A stretch of DNA of 64,000 nt from Eutrigla gurnardus (Eukaryota; Chordata; Actinopteri; Perciformes; Triglidae): contig OY741264.1 in the NCBI GenBank assembly GCA_963514095.1, forward strand, positions 29,419,598 to 29,483,597, in the 5' to 3' direction. Below are positions 33,422 to 47,140 of this stretch, piece after piece (the stretch's first letter is position 1; the number at the start of each line of letters is the position of its first letter). The position numbers were made by a program, and so were the translations under genes. The notes under the pieces are model-generated. The model searched no databases and was not told the origin of the DNA. It was given only the letters and a program-made list of their open reading frames with translations.

Positions 33422-36400
33422 CGTCAAAGCTCCCGACGTGACAGCGAGGACAATCCGCAGTACTATTTTCTACACTCTTTGTTCCCTGTTGTGCCGGCGA
33501 GTATTTGTATTCAAAGTCTTTGTGACAGCTCAACTTTTCTCAACGGAGAGTTTTACGCACATAGGTGCGTTGATATCGGGAAGTCTTAAAGTCGTAAAAT
33601 TCAGATGAGGAGAAACGTTTGCGGGCTAATTTTGTACTGTAAAACCTCCTTTTCTCCTTTACATGATACAGTATGTGCATACACAGCCATAGTTCTAGTC
33701 GACTGGGCCGATTTACTCCCAGGCCAGTTTTATCAGGTTGAGTGCCAAGCGGTGATGTAACGAGGCGCTGACCTCACTAACCAACTCTCAGTGGCAGGCA
33801 GGGAAGCCTACACATAGAGCCTCTGATCTGGATGGTACTTGACATCATTGCGAGACCCTGTCAAAGACCGAACCCTGAACTCGGTGTACTAGGAGACACG
33901 ATGTAGGGTTAGCCGCCAAACGTTTGGGATCATATTTAGCTCACGCAGAGAGAAACACAATTTATTCCATTTTGATAATCGAGATGTAATTTGTTAACCT
34001 ATTGTTAACCCGGTGGTTTGGTGCATGTGGCCCTTCAGAATTTTAACTGAGTAATCTATCAATTATTCCATCGACCAATCTAAAAGATTCGTTTTTGTTG
34101 TGGTTTTACCAAGAACCCAAATGCAGACAAAGACGAACTCTGTGTTGAATTAATTATGTTATGAATTCATTTTTTTATGAAGCACAGGGATTGTCATTCT
34201 TACAGTATGGTGTGAGTAGTGCTCTGTAGTGGCAGCATTATTTAGTACCCCTGAAATTTTAAATAAAGGTCACTGCTCCCCGGTTTGCATCAAAATTGAT
34301 AGACCCTACTGTCTGTTTGCCCCGAGGTAACTCGGTAGCTCGGACTTTGCCGGGTGAACACCGGCTTCTTACTTACCATGTATTTGCTCTCTTGCATCTG
34401 TTAGGCTTTTAATAACGCAAAACTACTTAATACATTGCCTTTGAGAGAAATGCCAGCCTCTAAAGGCATGGATGTCCCAAAATATGTTGAAAAATAATTT
34501 AATTCGTTCATATTGTTAAAATCTTACACAAAGGAGACAGTGAATTAGTTGCTTATTGGAGTGACAGTATTCTGACATTTATTATGATATAATAAATAAC
34601 GAGCAGGTCATCATAATGGTGTGTAATGTTGATGTGGTGTCTGGAAAATCTGAGGATTTAGAATCAAGTGTTTTTCACTGACAGTATTTAGTTGTACGTT
34701 AACAGAACGTTGATTTGTATTTTCTTAAATGTTTAAGTCCACCTCCCTAATGCTCCGAGAGTTTTTTTATATGTTTTTGAACTGTCGAGCAGCATTCCTG
34801 CTACTCCATAAGATTAATATACAATCCAATGAAAGACGACAGGTATCAGATGAAAGGATGAAACATGTACTAAACGCCGTGTGAAATGGAATTTTAAAGT
34901 GAAATTACTGTAGTTATTTATCAAGATAGATTTAAAGAACCAAAATGGCTTTAAATGTCTTGGCTTATCTGAATCACATTATAATTACTGTTGACTACTC
35001 TCCAAAAAGTGTTTCACAGCACTTTTATGTTTTTTTTTTTTTAAACCTTCCATGTTTCCACTGGTTTGCATTTATTTCTATAAAAATATACTTTTAAAGA
35101 CCTGCTTGAGTCGATCCATCACAGAAAACATAATTTCTGCTTTTCTTGTTGTCAAAGTTATGTTCTTGTTGTGTGATTAATCATAATTTAAATATATAAA
35201 TATATGCACTAACAACTAACATGGACAACAATAAAGGCCAGACTTAAGCCAGCGGAAAACTAAAAAAAAAATAAAAAAGTAATCAACAGTTCCTGATGCA
35301 ACATTTCAACAGTTTCCTTGACTGAGCAAGGCGAGGACTGGTGTCTATGCTTTTTGAGGTATATCTATGCATTTTCAAATGAGGTACAGTTCCTTCCCAG
35401 TTCACCTTTCTTGAAAGCTATGGAAAAGCCTTGAATCTGGATTGTTTTCTAAAACCACTTTTTCAAATGGTCAAGAACGCCCTAGTATATGAAGAAAAGT
35501 TGTTGTTTTTTAGCTCTTTTCTCTTCCTGTAGAAGGTTCATGAACATAGATGTGTATACAGAAATGCATCGAAGCAGCTCCATATTGCTCTTTATCTGCT
35601 ACTTTTGCCCACTTTTGAAATAACGATTTTCTCGACTACACATTGCTTTTTTTTTTAATCAGAAATACTTTCCATTCTGGGAGATAAAGACTCTAACTGT
35701 TGTCTTAAGTGTGACTTTATGGCAACACAGACACAAAGTCCTATAAAAGCTACGGAGACATTTAATTCCCATCCACACCAGAGGGAGAAACAAGTAATTG
35801 CTCTCCATTGACTCTGTGTTGTGTAAAAGTGCCTCCTCGTCACTTTTGTCTGCTAGCAAACAACAGAAAAAAATGCCTAAAAGTTTTGGGACGCTGAAGT
35901 TTTTATAAGATGCCCAAGTATGACAGTCTGCAACTTGTGTTATAGTGGAATGTCAGTTATATGCTGTGTTGTGTTTGCAAGCGCTGACATTAGCTCAACA
36001 TCAGTTTGCTAACGGTTAGATGACTTGTCCCTTCCCATCTTCATTTTAGTTATCAACTGCACTGCAGGAAGAAATAATCCTTAAGTAAGTCGAGGTTCAT
36101 TGTGAGTTCAGTACAGCGTAAAAAACAACAACCGACAGACAGAGCCGACAAACAAAAATCCCCTTGTTGGGAACTGAGGTAGCATTTTTCTCTCTGGCAA
36201 CTTTGTGTAATTTTGTGTTATTTTCATTATAAAGGTAAGGAACATTTCAAACACTTATGTGTTACACTGTATGAAAACACACAGACGCATTCCCAAAAGC
36301 ACCAGAAACGCATTCCTCTGCTGAATTTTGTATCGCTCGCTCTGGCATATGTAGAATAAGTACATAATTTAAAAACCACAATCACAAATACCAGTGGCAC

Positions 36401-39400
36401 TCGGCTATTTCTAATAAATATAGTGGATGGGAGTCCCACCTCGGGTCCTGTGTGAGCAGCCCAATTGGTTTACGAGAACGCTGAGGACGTGCTTCTCCGG
36501 AAATTGAGGTGCGTCCTGGTGCTTGCACGTCCAGTGTGAACCCGCTATGCTATGAAATTGAAAATAGGATATGTATATAAGTAGTGTTTTCACCCTGGTC
36601 TCCCGTCTCTGGCGTTTCATTTGTGTTCGCACACCACTCAGTTTGTTGTGCAAGTGTTTTATAACGCATACGGCTAAAAGTTTCTGGGCAGAACTGGAGC
36701 AAATTTGGTTCCACTTTGCACGTGTCACATGATTAACAGGCTCAGATGGTTTTGCATTTACAGTTTTAATAGCTTGTTGTTTTTAAAATGGGTAGCCGTA
36801 AAACCTAAGACGATCCCTCGCAAACGGACTAAAATATGCACACACACAAAAAATAAACGTGTGGTTCATTAATTAAATTATTTTACAAAATCATTCTTTG
36901 ACTTGTCTAATAGCATATATATATTTCTGGATAGTGTGGATATTCAGTAAATGAAACTGAACTTTTTTTGCCTTCAGGAATTACAAATTAATCCGTTCGG
37001 GGGTTTTAATTATGATGAGACATTTTTGCAATTCACGTTGTTGATCGCCTGGCATGTTTTTTTAAATATTCCTGGTGTTCAGACCAAAAGTAATTAAACT
37101 GTTGGAAGCCTGAAACACAGAGAATACTATTATACGTGCTTCTTTCTCACAAATTTGACTTTTTCCATCATGAGGAGCAGGTTGACATTTCCCCGTCCAT
37201 ATCAACGACACCACCATGTTTCAGATCCCATTTCAACAGCGTAGTTTAATCAAATCTCCACATTGTTGTACACGAGTCTGTTTTAAGACAATCTGTGGGT
37301 ATTGAACGGTTTGCACATCGATGAAACTTCTCACCGCTGGACGTCTGCCTCCTTTCACTTAAGCGTCCCTTCCTCCCCGTCTAATTTTGCGGCGTTAAAA
37401 ATCATGTCATGTGCCGTATTACAGCCACATTACAGCCTGATGGACCATTCTTATCCTGCTGTGATCAAATTAATCTGGATGGGTCTGAAACGATGAATGA
37501 TGATATAGCATTCTGGGCACCGGCCACTCGTCGTTCCAAAAATCAATTGATATTTGGCCAGAACAAACGCCTGCACTGAGAATCCAATGTGGTGTGACGG
37601 GACACTATTGAGTTAGCAGGCTAGTGTGGCAGCGCTGCAGAGAAAAATGTGTACTTCTTATAGTGTGTTAATTGTAGTTTATTTGTTTTTTAATAGTGAA
37701 TGCTCTGAGAATATTGCGTGTGTGCAGTTTAATGGTGGCATTATTGAGTGGTGCCGTTTTCAGTTAGCTTTTAGGAAAACGCAAGCAGAAAAATTTATTG
37801 ATTGATTGATTAGCTTTTGGAGTTTCAAGTGGTCATCTGATGAACTGCAGTTTATAGGCGACTTGTTGGCTTCATTTTCATCCCTGGAGATGGCGGCGCT
37901 CGGCTGTAACATCTTGGACTTATTCACAATTTTCAATGTGTGAAAACATGACTTATCAGCGCTGATTTAGACTTCGCTTCATTCAATAATATGTCCACTT
38001 TGTTGCTGGTTCAAGCTTTCATTTCAATACAAAACTAGACTGTAGAGCCAAGCACAGTTTATTAAGTGAGTAGCTCGCCAGTCATTCGTGATTTAACACA
38101 CAACCCTAACCCTGCGTTTTTTTAATAAGCTTTTAATGAAGAATAACGTAGTGTATTCCAGATGCAATTTGGAGCTTTTCACAAAGCATTAATACACTTC
38201 ATATAGGCAGCTATACATGAATATATGTGTATGAAATCAGATCAATCTGCACATAATGTCATGTTAGTTTTACTACTTCCTCTCTCAGCTGATGAGTTAC
38301 ATGCATGTTTATAAATATGATTTTTGTATGAACGTTTTATTAGTATGCAGTGACTCACAGTGTCTGAGGGGGAAATTTGAGCATTTTTTGTGCAGCATTC
38401 AGTGAAGCATTAGGCATTCTGATTGTTCTGACAGTTCTGGCTTATTTGCATATGCAAAAAACAAAATGTTTGAATGGTGGTGTGTTATAAGCATGGGCAC
38501 AATTTTTACAGTTGCTATTTCTAGATCACAGTAATGGAGACATTGGATGTTTTCATTTTTTCTTTTCTAATTTGTGTATGGCTGGTTCGTTTTAGTACAG
38601 AGATGCAAAAATGAAATATTTACATAGAACATTCAATGTGCTAGTTTAGATTTAAGACTAGATTTTATTATAGTGTCCTGTATGTGGAATATTGTAATTT
38701 GGCTGTTTATTTATTGCTCCTCTTTTGTCATAATGTGTACATTTAGCACTTAAATGTAATTGTCATTTTGCACTTTTCCACATGCCTCTCAAAATCAATG
38801 TGATATTTTGACTCCTTTTTATGTATTTAATTAAACCATAATGTTGATGGCAGCTCTATTTTAATGCCTTCTAATATAATACAAGTGATTTCACCTCACC
38901 ACAAATATCGTCCCCGGGATGACAAGACGTCGTTAGCCTCGAGCCCTGACTGCACCAACAGTAGTTTTTCCCCCCCTTGACTCACAGGCGACCTCTCGAC
39001 GCGTGTCTTGCACTCTCATTGGCTGCAGCTCGCCGACAGGTCAGATACTCAACCTGCTGGGTGATGCAGCGACAAGCCCCTTGGCTCACGGAGCACCAAG
39101 CCGATGCCAATTTGCCTCTGATCTGGGGCTTCTGTTGGGAATCTCCGAAAACTATCGACTAGTATAAGTCGTGTAGTGTGAACACTATAGCTGTGTATGC
39201 ATATAAGCTGAGCCCTCTTTTTTTCCTTCATTCCCTCTTCATTCGGCTTAGATGCTGTGAATAAAAATATCCTAGCTGCTCTGTTAGCACTTCAAAATGA
39301 TGTCATCTCTGCATAAATACGGCAGCGACGTTGTTTGTAATATTGACGGTCTATGGTTTAAACATACATTTGTACACATAGTTTTGTCTGGTTTCTGTGC

Positions 39401-40803
39401 AAATATGAGGCGCTGTCATAGATCTGGACCCACAGCTACTGCTGCATCTCCCCTGTTTCTGATTCAGCAACATGAGGACGTCATTGACGATTGGAGAAAT
39501 CAGGATTTTTTTGGAGGTATGATAAATAGGCCTTCTGCTTCTGTTAACTTGAATTTGTCTCTTTTGTATAAAAGCACATTCCCACATAGTTGGTGTCCCA
39601 CTAAGCCGTCCTGCACGTCTGTAAAAAATAAATTTGGTCAGTAAGAAAGCTACAGTGCTGAGGCTGTGCTTCTCAGTGTCGGTACGCGTTGGACTCGCCT
39701 GTTTTTGGACTCGTCGGCGTATCATTATGAAGCGCGTCATGCACCGAATTGGCTTTTAGACACCATTCAGCCAGACAGCCGGAGGTGAGCGTGTTGACGG
39801 TGTTGCGGGGAATTGTCCATCCTCACCGCAACAACACTTTGGGGCGACTCTGACAGATAAATGACCGCATGTGATTAACAGCATGTCACGCTGATTCTGG
39901 GGCATGTGGGGCACGGTGTGCGCCTCCAGGACAACTCGCTGCACAACAGGACCCAGCACTCGGATGTGACACGAGCCGGCTCCGGGGGAAATAATTTCAC
40001 ATGATTATTTTTGAACGTGGAGGAATCATACGGAAACCAATTGTTTTCATACTTGATCACAAATGCATAGAGGCTGTGTCGGAGAAACAAGCTCTGACCC
40101 ACATAGTATCTTCAAATCCAGACATTAACTCCTCCTTTTTTTGTTTAGGACTTCATTAATCCAGATTCCATGAAACATTTAGCTCACTTCTGACTTTAAC
40201 ATCATCATCATCTATCAGTCAGTGCACTTAATGGACTGTATGTCTCAACTGTCAACTCTCTTTTACATTCTTCTTACCTTGCTTTGTGTAAGTGTTAAAA
40301 AATATTGGCTGCATGTCTAAACACGCAAAACCATTCTCAGGTGCCAAACATCAGAGCACTGTCAAATTTCATTGTGTCGTTTTTTTTTATAGCATTTGAA
40401 GTGGTTTGTTGAGCGCGAGGAAAATGAGCAGCAGTGCATCCACATGTTTACAGATGTGGCTGAATGACGTCAGACTATCAGCTGCCAGTCTGCACATTAA
40501 AACCTCGTCGATTTTTCCAGCTAGACCTCGCCAATATGTGTGAAACCGAAAAACGATTGGGCCGTAAACTTTAAATAAACCAGACTTTTAATTGGTGTGT
40601 CACGTAATCAGAAACACCAGTGCATCGAGCAGGAAACGCTACATTTCAAAATGTGACATGACTCGCCTCAGCTGTTTGATCATCTCGTATGCATGTTGTT
40701 TAACTGCAAACTGAGCCTTTTAATCCCTTTATTCTTTGTTAGATATAAATGAAGACATACACTCTGCATTGTTTGTTCTTTTAAGAGGTTTTTGGTTTTC
40801 CAT

Positions 40804-40804
40804 G

Positions 40805-40894
<90 letters not shown>
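40804..40894 (+). repeat. (CT)n(CA)n microsatellite
   Basis: A short CT run is followed by about 38 CA units. Confidence 0.97.
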
Positions 40895-43800
40895 ATCCTA
40901 GAGCCAAAAGAAGGGGGGGAAACCAGACGTTCCACATGGAGGCAACCAGCCGCAGGTGATCCCAAGATCATCCCACTGTCACTATAGACTAATTTCCCCC
41001 CTCTGTTTTTTTTCTGTTTGTTCAAAACAGCAAACGAATGCTGTTATTGTCGTAGTTGGGGGAAGAAATAACACGGTCTTAGTCACACTGCAGAAAAAGT
41101 ACCTAAGGGGAATCGACTTCATCCAATAGGCAGCTCAGCTTCACTGTATTAGGAGATGAAGAGGCTAAGTAAGTTTGATGGGCTTTCACAGTAAATTGCT
41201 TTAGTTCTCTTCCTTCAAATATATCCTCAAAACATTTTTCCTTTTCTGAAGAAACTCTTTGGTAAGCCTTCTACAGCTTGTGTGGCAGATATCTGGAACT
41301 TCAATGAAACCATAAGTTGTGGGTTTGGATCCAGAAGTAAGAAAACCTGATTTAAAATTCCACTGATGTGTGTAGCTACCTGCTGTAGTTAAATAAATAA
41401 AAAGTGGTATAAAAAAGAAGCTTGGACTCTTGCTGTCATTTATAATTCAGGGAAAGAATCGTGAATCAGCAAGAATTGCAATATGTTGTATTGATATTGG
41501 ACACAGGAAGTGGTAAAAAATTAACGATTTATGTGCAGCGCCTTCAAACTCAAGAAGAAGAAATTACATTTAACTCGTGAGCACAATGTCAAATGTTGGC
41601 GGGAGTGCAGGGATGCGTCCAACAGTGTCCCGCTGCTCACCCCAACATGCACAAGGGCTGAAGCCCCACACCGGCGCTTGCAGCTTCAATAATACGATTT
41701 TTCTTTTTCACAATCTTGAAAAGTTGAATACTTCCATTGCCGAATGACATTAGCAGAGTTGCGTTGCTCCGACCGTTGTTGTCAGGCGTCCCGTTGCTGG
41801 ACAGTGATCCACCCAGCATCCCATTAAGCATAGGAGGCAGGTCCATTCATCAATGGCTGGTGCAATTCGCTCAGCAAATGATGCACTGGCAGCTGACAGA
41901 TGTGGGTCAGTTTCATCGGCCAGAATGATAATCGGTATCAGACTGAAGAACAGGCTCCAAAGATGCAAAGATGCTGAGGTCCACCCTCCTAAACATTTTC
42001 ACATAAAGTAGGAGAGACGCAGGTGTTGCAAATAGCATTAACATAATTGCCCCTGTTGTTAGCTCATTTCCCACAAAGACAAATAAAACATTTCTGCTGT
42101 GAAAATCCAGGTTTCCTACCAGAGTATTTTCAATAAAAATAAGTCTGCTGCAGGGAGGAAGAGTACAAGCAGCAAAAATGACGGGGGAGTCATAAAAGGA
42201 AACCAATTAGTTCTTCCGTCTTGTTTTCTCTTTTATATATTTACTATTGTTCCATAATAAAGCAAATGTTTTAATGTTCTAATTAATCAATTAATCTAAG
42301 CCATTGATCTTTGACTGGTAATGTTCATGCAGCAAACTCAAAACCAATGTTAAGAATATAGTTTTGGCCATCGTATTCCTGTGTTTAGTGCCAATGCAGA
42401 AGCCTATAGTTAGATTTCTGTATTTCAATTAAATTAAATTGGCTCACTTTGCTGCTAATTTAAACCACATTTATGGCATTTTATTGTCTCAGCATTAAGA
42501 AGGATTTCATGTTGTTTGATGAGCTTCGGCGATTGGGATGATAATAATGAAACTGCTGGATTTCTTGGTTGGGTTCTAGTGCTGGGCACTCCACAATGCA
42601 AGCTTTCTGTGGAATGCCCTTTTTTTTTGTTGCTGTCACAAAGAGGATGTTGATGTTGACCTTTGTTATATTATAGTTGCTACTATTTGTCATGTTTTGC
42701 TGAATGAAGTAACATCAGTTTCCTGCGGGCAAGCCGGGCCGCTGCGAAACCGTTGAAACACCAACTCAAATCCTATTAGTGTTGTCGCGTTTTCCCCTTT
42801 GACAAATTTTGGCTTTTGTTAACTGCAACTAATTCATCTTTTGTGTGCAGGCCAAAGACACACAAAGTACACAACGTGCACAATGCGACCTCGCAGATTA
42901 TCCCTCATCTTTAACAGGATGACATCTGTCGTTGATACTCAAAGCGACAAATACCCCCCAAATACCCTTGCTGAGGGATTTGATGGAGAAATGTGTTGTT
43001 TTTTTCGTGTTCAGCTTTAGGCAAGTTTTACTGTGTTTTAGGTAAGAACAAATGAAGAGGCGAACAAATACAAAAAGAAACAGGTTGATCCATCAACCAG
43101 CGCACTTTACAAAGCCGATGAATCATTGCCCTCTTTTCATCCAACCGCCCAACCTTAGTACACAAAGGGTTTTCAGGTGCAGTGCAACCCAGTCTAGACT
43201 ATTTACTAAGCAGCTTTATGGCAGAATGTCTAAGTCTGCTTGTATAATAGCAGGTGGAGGAGGTTCTTAATATGCAGAGGAATGTATGGGTGTACTTATA
43301 GATGTGACACATAATAAAGGACCATGAAACCCTACATTTCAGTTTAAAGGCTGAATGACTGGATCACTATTATTGTATTATGATTGAGGTGTTTGACATA
43401 GGAGGTACCAAGGATTTTAACGTTGTTGATAATGCATATTGTGAATAAATAAATAATTCCACAGAATATCATATCCTCCAGTGTAATGTTTTGCTGCAGT
43501 TAGCTTTATCCGCAATTCCTCCACATCAGCTTGATGTTGCACTTTAACAAAAAAAAAAAAAATCACTTGTGCTCTGCTGCATAGTGCAAGTCCTGTGGGA
43601 CTTAAAATCCCCGCTACGTATACCTTTGCAGGGATCTAGTGTCATTATACGGACAAATCTTATAACAAATTGGCTGAATGTTAAAAAGCATACTGTACTG
43701 TTCTAAAACACCAAACCATTTTTCAACTGCTGACTTGTTTCTGCAGCGTCTTCTTCCATGCACTCTGTGCTGGGTGGTGCTGGGAGGAAGCACCGGGTGC

Positions 43801-45890
43801 TCGTGTCCTCTAAAATCAAGGTGTTCCAGCTGTTTCTTTCCTCTTCGCTGCTCGGGTCCACCGTGTGTTGGAGCAGAGGACGCTAGCTGGATGTCCTCAG
43901 CATATAACAGCTGACAGCTTCATTACCCTCATTGCTTAATATCCTCGGTAATATCGAGGTGTTGAAGAGCCGGATGGCATTTTAGTTGAGTTATAAAAAT
44001 CTTAATTTACCCAGGGTTCATGGCAAATTAGTCCCAATTAAGATAGTTAGCTAGACGGCTGTGTGCAACAGGAACATTTCAATGTCTCTTCCAATTATTT
44101 AGATGTAAGCCATCGTCAAGTGTGTCTTCGTGAATGCTGCACCCTGGAGGCCAGTGTCCTGAAGGTAGAGGCAGACAGGCGGAATAGGCAGCTTAATATG
44201 ATGAATATAATTGTTTAATGTCACTCGAGCCGATCCGTGACTCAAAACTGATCTGAACCGTTTTGTGTATTGCTATCACTTTAAGGGTATTGGTATTGTC
44301 CTTTTTTTTAAACGATACCCAGCCCTAGTAAGTTTGGTGTCAGAAGTTAAGCAGCTCAATCATCACAAAGGAGAAAAAGGTAAATTAGCACTTGTGCATT
44401 ATGACTATGTAGTCACCTGTGGTATACAGCCCTCTGGGGATTTCTGCTTTTAAAGTTTCAAGATGACATTTCATGACGTCTGAGTCTCTCCGCTTCCAAA
44501 TGGAAGATTTATTTGACTCCAACTCTCTTTTATATCCCTTCCCACTGAAATGGCTCAAATGCCAAATTTTACTATCTTTATTTCTCTTTCTGTAGTCGTT
44601 TTTGTGGGAGGGCGTGATCACTTCTCAATGCAACAAAAGAAAAAAGGATGCTATTTTAGGCCATGGGCACATTTCCGATAGTCTCCACCTCCCGGCACAA
44701 TCCCTAGAGAGCTGTAGAAGGTTGGACAGTTTAAGTTCTGCATCACAAAGTAATTCACTCGTACCTTTAAAGCAGGCATGGGTGAATGAAGACCCATTCA
44801 TAGTTTAAAATGTATTACAGTCAATCATACCAGCGTGTTAAAATTCACTTCATTGCTTTTGCACCGCTGTAAGTGCATCTTACCCTCTGTTTAAATCAAT
44901 TTGTACTTGAATGCTTTGTGTCATACTCATTAATTCAAATGTACCACACAGTATATCATGTACACTGTCTTAAGAGCACACTATAATTCCCAGATGAAGC
45001 ATTGGAATTTTAATTGTGAACGGTCACACACACCAGGTGAGGAGACAAAGGGAAAAAGCTTAAGCTTTGAAAGACATACAGTAGCTTATAGCCAGAATCG
45101 GTCCAGAACTCATTAGACGGCCCTTGCATAAAGCAGCAGAGACATTAATTTTGTTCCTTTGGAGCCGGCGTGGGGATCTGGACCAGCACACACATTACTA
45201 CATCCTGCCAGTCTGTCCCCTCTGATGATCAATTGCAGGGAACAGGAGGCAGCTGGAAGCAGCTCGCTTCCCAAAACCCTTGTTGTGCGCCAACTCATTT
45301 TGGTTGGCACTCCTCGATCGGTGTTTAATCTCACTGGCCTTTGCTGAAACCTATTCATCATTGATAAAATAAACTGTCAGCTGAGAAAATCATACGTCTG
45401 CACAAATAAAATCAGGACATTTTTGGAAACCACTACAGGTCAATTATGGCGAATAGCAAAAAGAACAGTTAAAATCCGATTGGTGAGTGTTTTGAGTCTC
45501 AGTGTTAAAATTGTATGCAAAAGGACAACTAGCTGTGACACAATATACCAGTATGGACAATAAGCGGGATTTTAAAAGTAAAAATGAAATCTTGATACTG
45601 TCATGTTTAAAAGTGAAGTATAGTGACATAAAATACAGTGTATTCATGCAGAGACCTTGTGATTGATGATCATATCATTTAAGATTATTTGATTGTTTTT
45701 TTACTAAAAGAAAGATATTCAAATATAACATAAAAGATAATCATAGGGCAAACTTTTAATGCGTATTATCTGTATAGAGACATAAAACACAGGATGTAAA
45801 ACTGCAGTGCTTCTCCGGGTCACCTCTGTCCCCGGCTTCACAGTCACTGTCTCTTTGTATGTTAACCGATGGTTTTGCCCTCGTGCACAG
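40895..45890. other. Non-coding stretch
   Basis: No recognisable exon in 5 kb. It includes a run of overlapping minus-strand open frames at 41637-42206 (see findings), and a hAT-like terminus at 44322-44328. Confidence 0.5.
44200..44328. repeat. hAT-like repeat terminus
   Basis: The segment ends AAACGATACCCAGCCCTAG, the form of fish elements whose terminus is TAGGGCTGGGTATCG in the other sense. AAGGGTATTGGTATTGTCC precedes it. The left end is not identified. Confidence 0.45.
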
Positions 45891-45896
45891 ATTCAT

Positions 45897-45965
45897 AAAA
45901 GATAAGATGAGATGAAACTTTATTGATCCCTGTGGGGAAATTCTGTCACTGCAGCAGCAAAGAAA
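45897..45965. repeat. Dispersed teleost repeat (ACTTTATTGATCCC type)
   Basis: GATGAAACTTTATTGATCCC followed by GGGGAAATTCTG and CAGCAGCA is a very common fish retrotransposon tail, as I recall it. Only this short part is present. Confidence 0.6.
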
Positions 45966-46751
45966 AGGGTTGAAGAGGGGGGAAAAGGACACTCCAGAAC
46001 ACAACTTGAATATAGAAATTAAGATTTTTATTTTAAGTAAAAACATTTCTGGGGTTTTGTAATCAATTTTTACAGTAGACTGTAAAATTGGGTGGGTATA
46101 AGTGAGTGATGGAATTCTAAAATGAATAGATTTGGGCTATTTGTAGTCGTTCCAGGTGCTTTGACTTCTTACATAAACATTGATTTGTTGATTTGAAATT
46201 GAAGTCGTATATAAAAGAAACCTATTTTTGATTGTTGTTAGAACAAGTTCGTTCTATCCTCCTTATGAAGGGCTTTTAAAAGAGTTTTGTCGGGGGCTCA
46301 CAGAGAAGAGATCACAAATGCAGATGAGAGAGGCTTGATGTTCACGCTGTAATAAGAGCTTAGCATCAAGCACTAACAACCAGCGGAGGCCTGCAATTGT
46401 TTTAAAGCTTCCAGCCAGCAGGGACTTTGTGTGTATTGGTGTTTGGTTCAGTCTAGACGGTGAGGGCCACGTTCGCTGCAGGCCTCCCTCCCTGGTCTCC
46501 CTCTCTCGTCTCTGCCTGTCTCCCTGCTTCTGTCTCCCTCTGTCTTCGTCTCACCGCCTCTCTGAGTTACTCCCTCTCTGTATCACCACTCTGTCTGTGA
46601 GTATGTCAGCTTCTCTCTGTCTGTGTTATCTGTGTGGGGAGGTGGCGAATGTCAGCATGAACAGGGGTTCTTTCTGTCCCTCACAGCTCCTGAGCTCGTG
46701 GAGTTTGACACCGTTGGAAAGAAAGCTATGTATTACATACATGTGCTTGAT

Positions 46752-46840
46752 AAGAGCTTTTAGGATAGGGTAGGTAATAGGATAGTCTTGTCCCGGAGGG
46801 GCAAATTGGTTTGCAAACTGTAGTCAACACAGCCTGGTTT
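46752..46840. repeat. Dispersed teleost repeat, related tail
   Basis: AGGATAGTCTTGTCCCGGAG and GGGCAAATT resemble the TTTATTGTCCCGAGGGGAAAT family. It is a short, diverged copy preceded by GATAGGGTAGGTAATAGGAT. Confidence 0.45.
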
Positions 46841-47010
46841 AACTCGACTTATCAGTGTTAAACACCCCTTTTTTCTTGTCCTGAATTCCCATTTAGAAGG
46901 AGTCAAACTGCTTTATTTTCATGGAGGTAGCTGACTGGTGGACAGGTGACCTGTAGATATGTGCATGGGGCTTCAGCATCGACTGTATGAAGTAGAAGTG
47001 TACGGTAGCC

Positions 47011-47131
47011 ACTTGTCAATCACAAGGTAGCATCGCCTTAAAACATACCCTGCCTTATCGTCTAGTTTTCTAATAAACTGACATTGTGCTGCGTTGAAGA
47101 AGACTTGAAACTAGCGATTGAGACCATAAAC
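47011..47131 (-). repeat. Repeat family B, copy 2 (minus orientation)
   Basis: The reverse complement contains TATGGTCTCAATCGCTAGTT and GCTACCTTGTGATTGACAAG, matching 3505-3625 in cd151 intron 1. Confidence 0.75.
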
Positions 47132-47140
47132 TCATGAAGT

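Larger units (their letters stand above)
26786..40803. other. Non-coding stretch, possibly part of a long first intron
   Basis: No exon in these 14 kb reads like a known protein. The sequence is AT-rich with transposon pieces (listed), AGTAAAAGTACTTTGTTAC-like repeat remnants around 26900-27000 and occasional GC-rich patches (33.1-33.4, 38.9-39.1 and 39.7-40.0 kb). Isolated acceptor-like or donor-like sites occur, but none frames a convincing exon. Confidence 0.5.

Noticed and set aside
43742..43900. Possible exon after TTGTTTCTGCAG with an open frame (AGRKHRVLVSSKIKVFQLFL)
   Set aside because: The acceptor is good, but the following donor (AAG|GTGTTC) is poor, no family resemblance is seen, and there is no partner exon.
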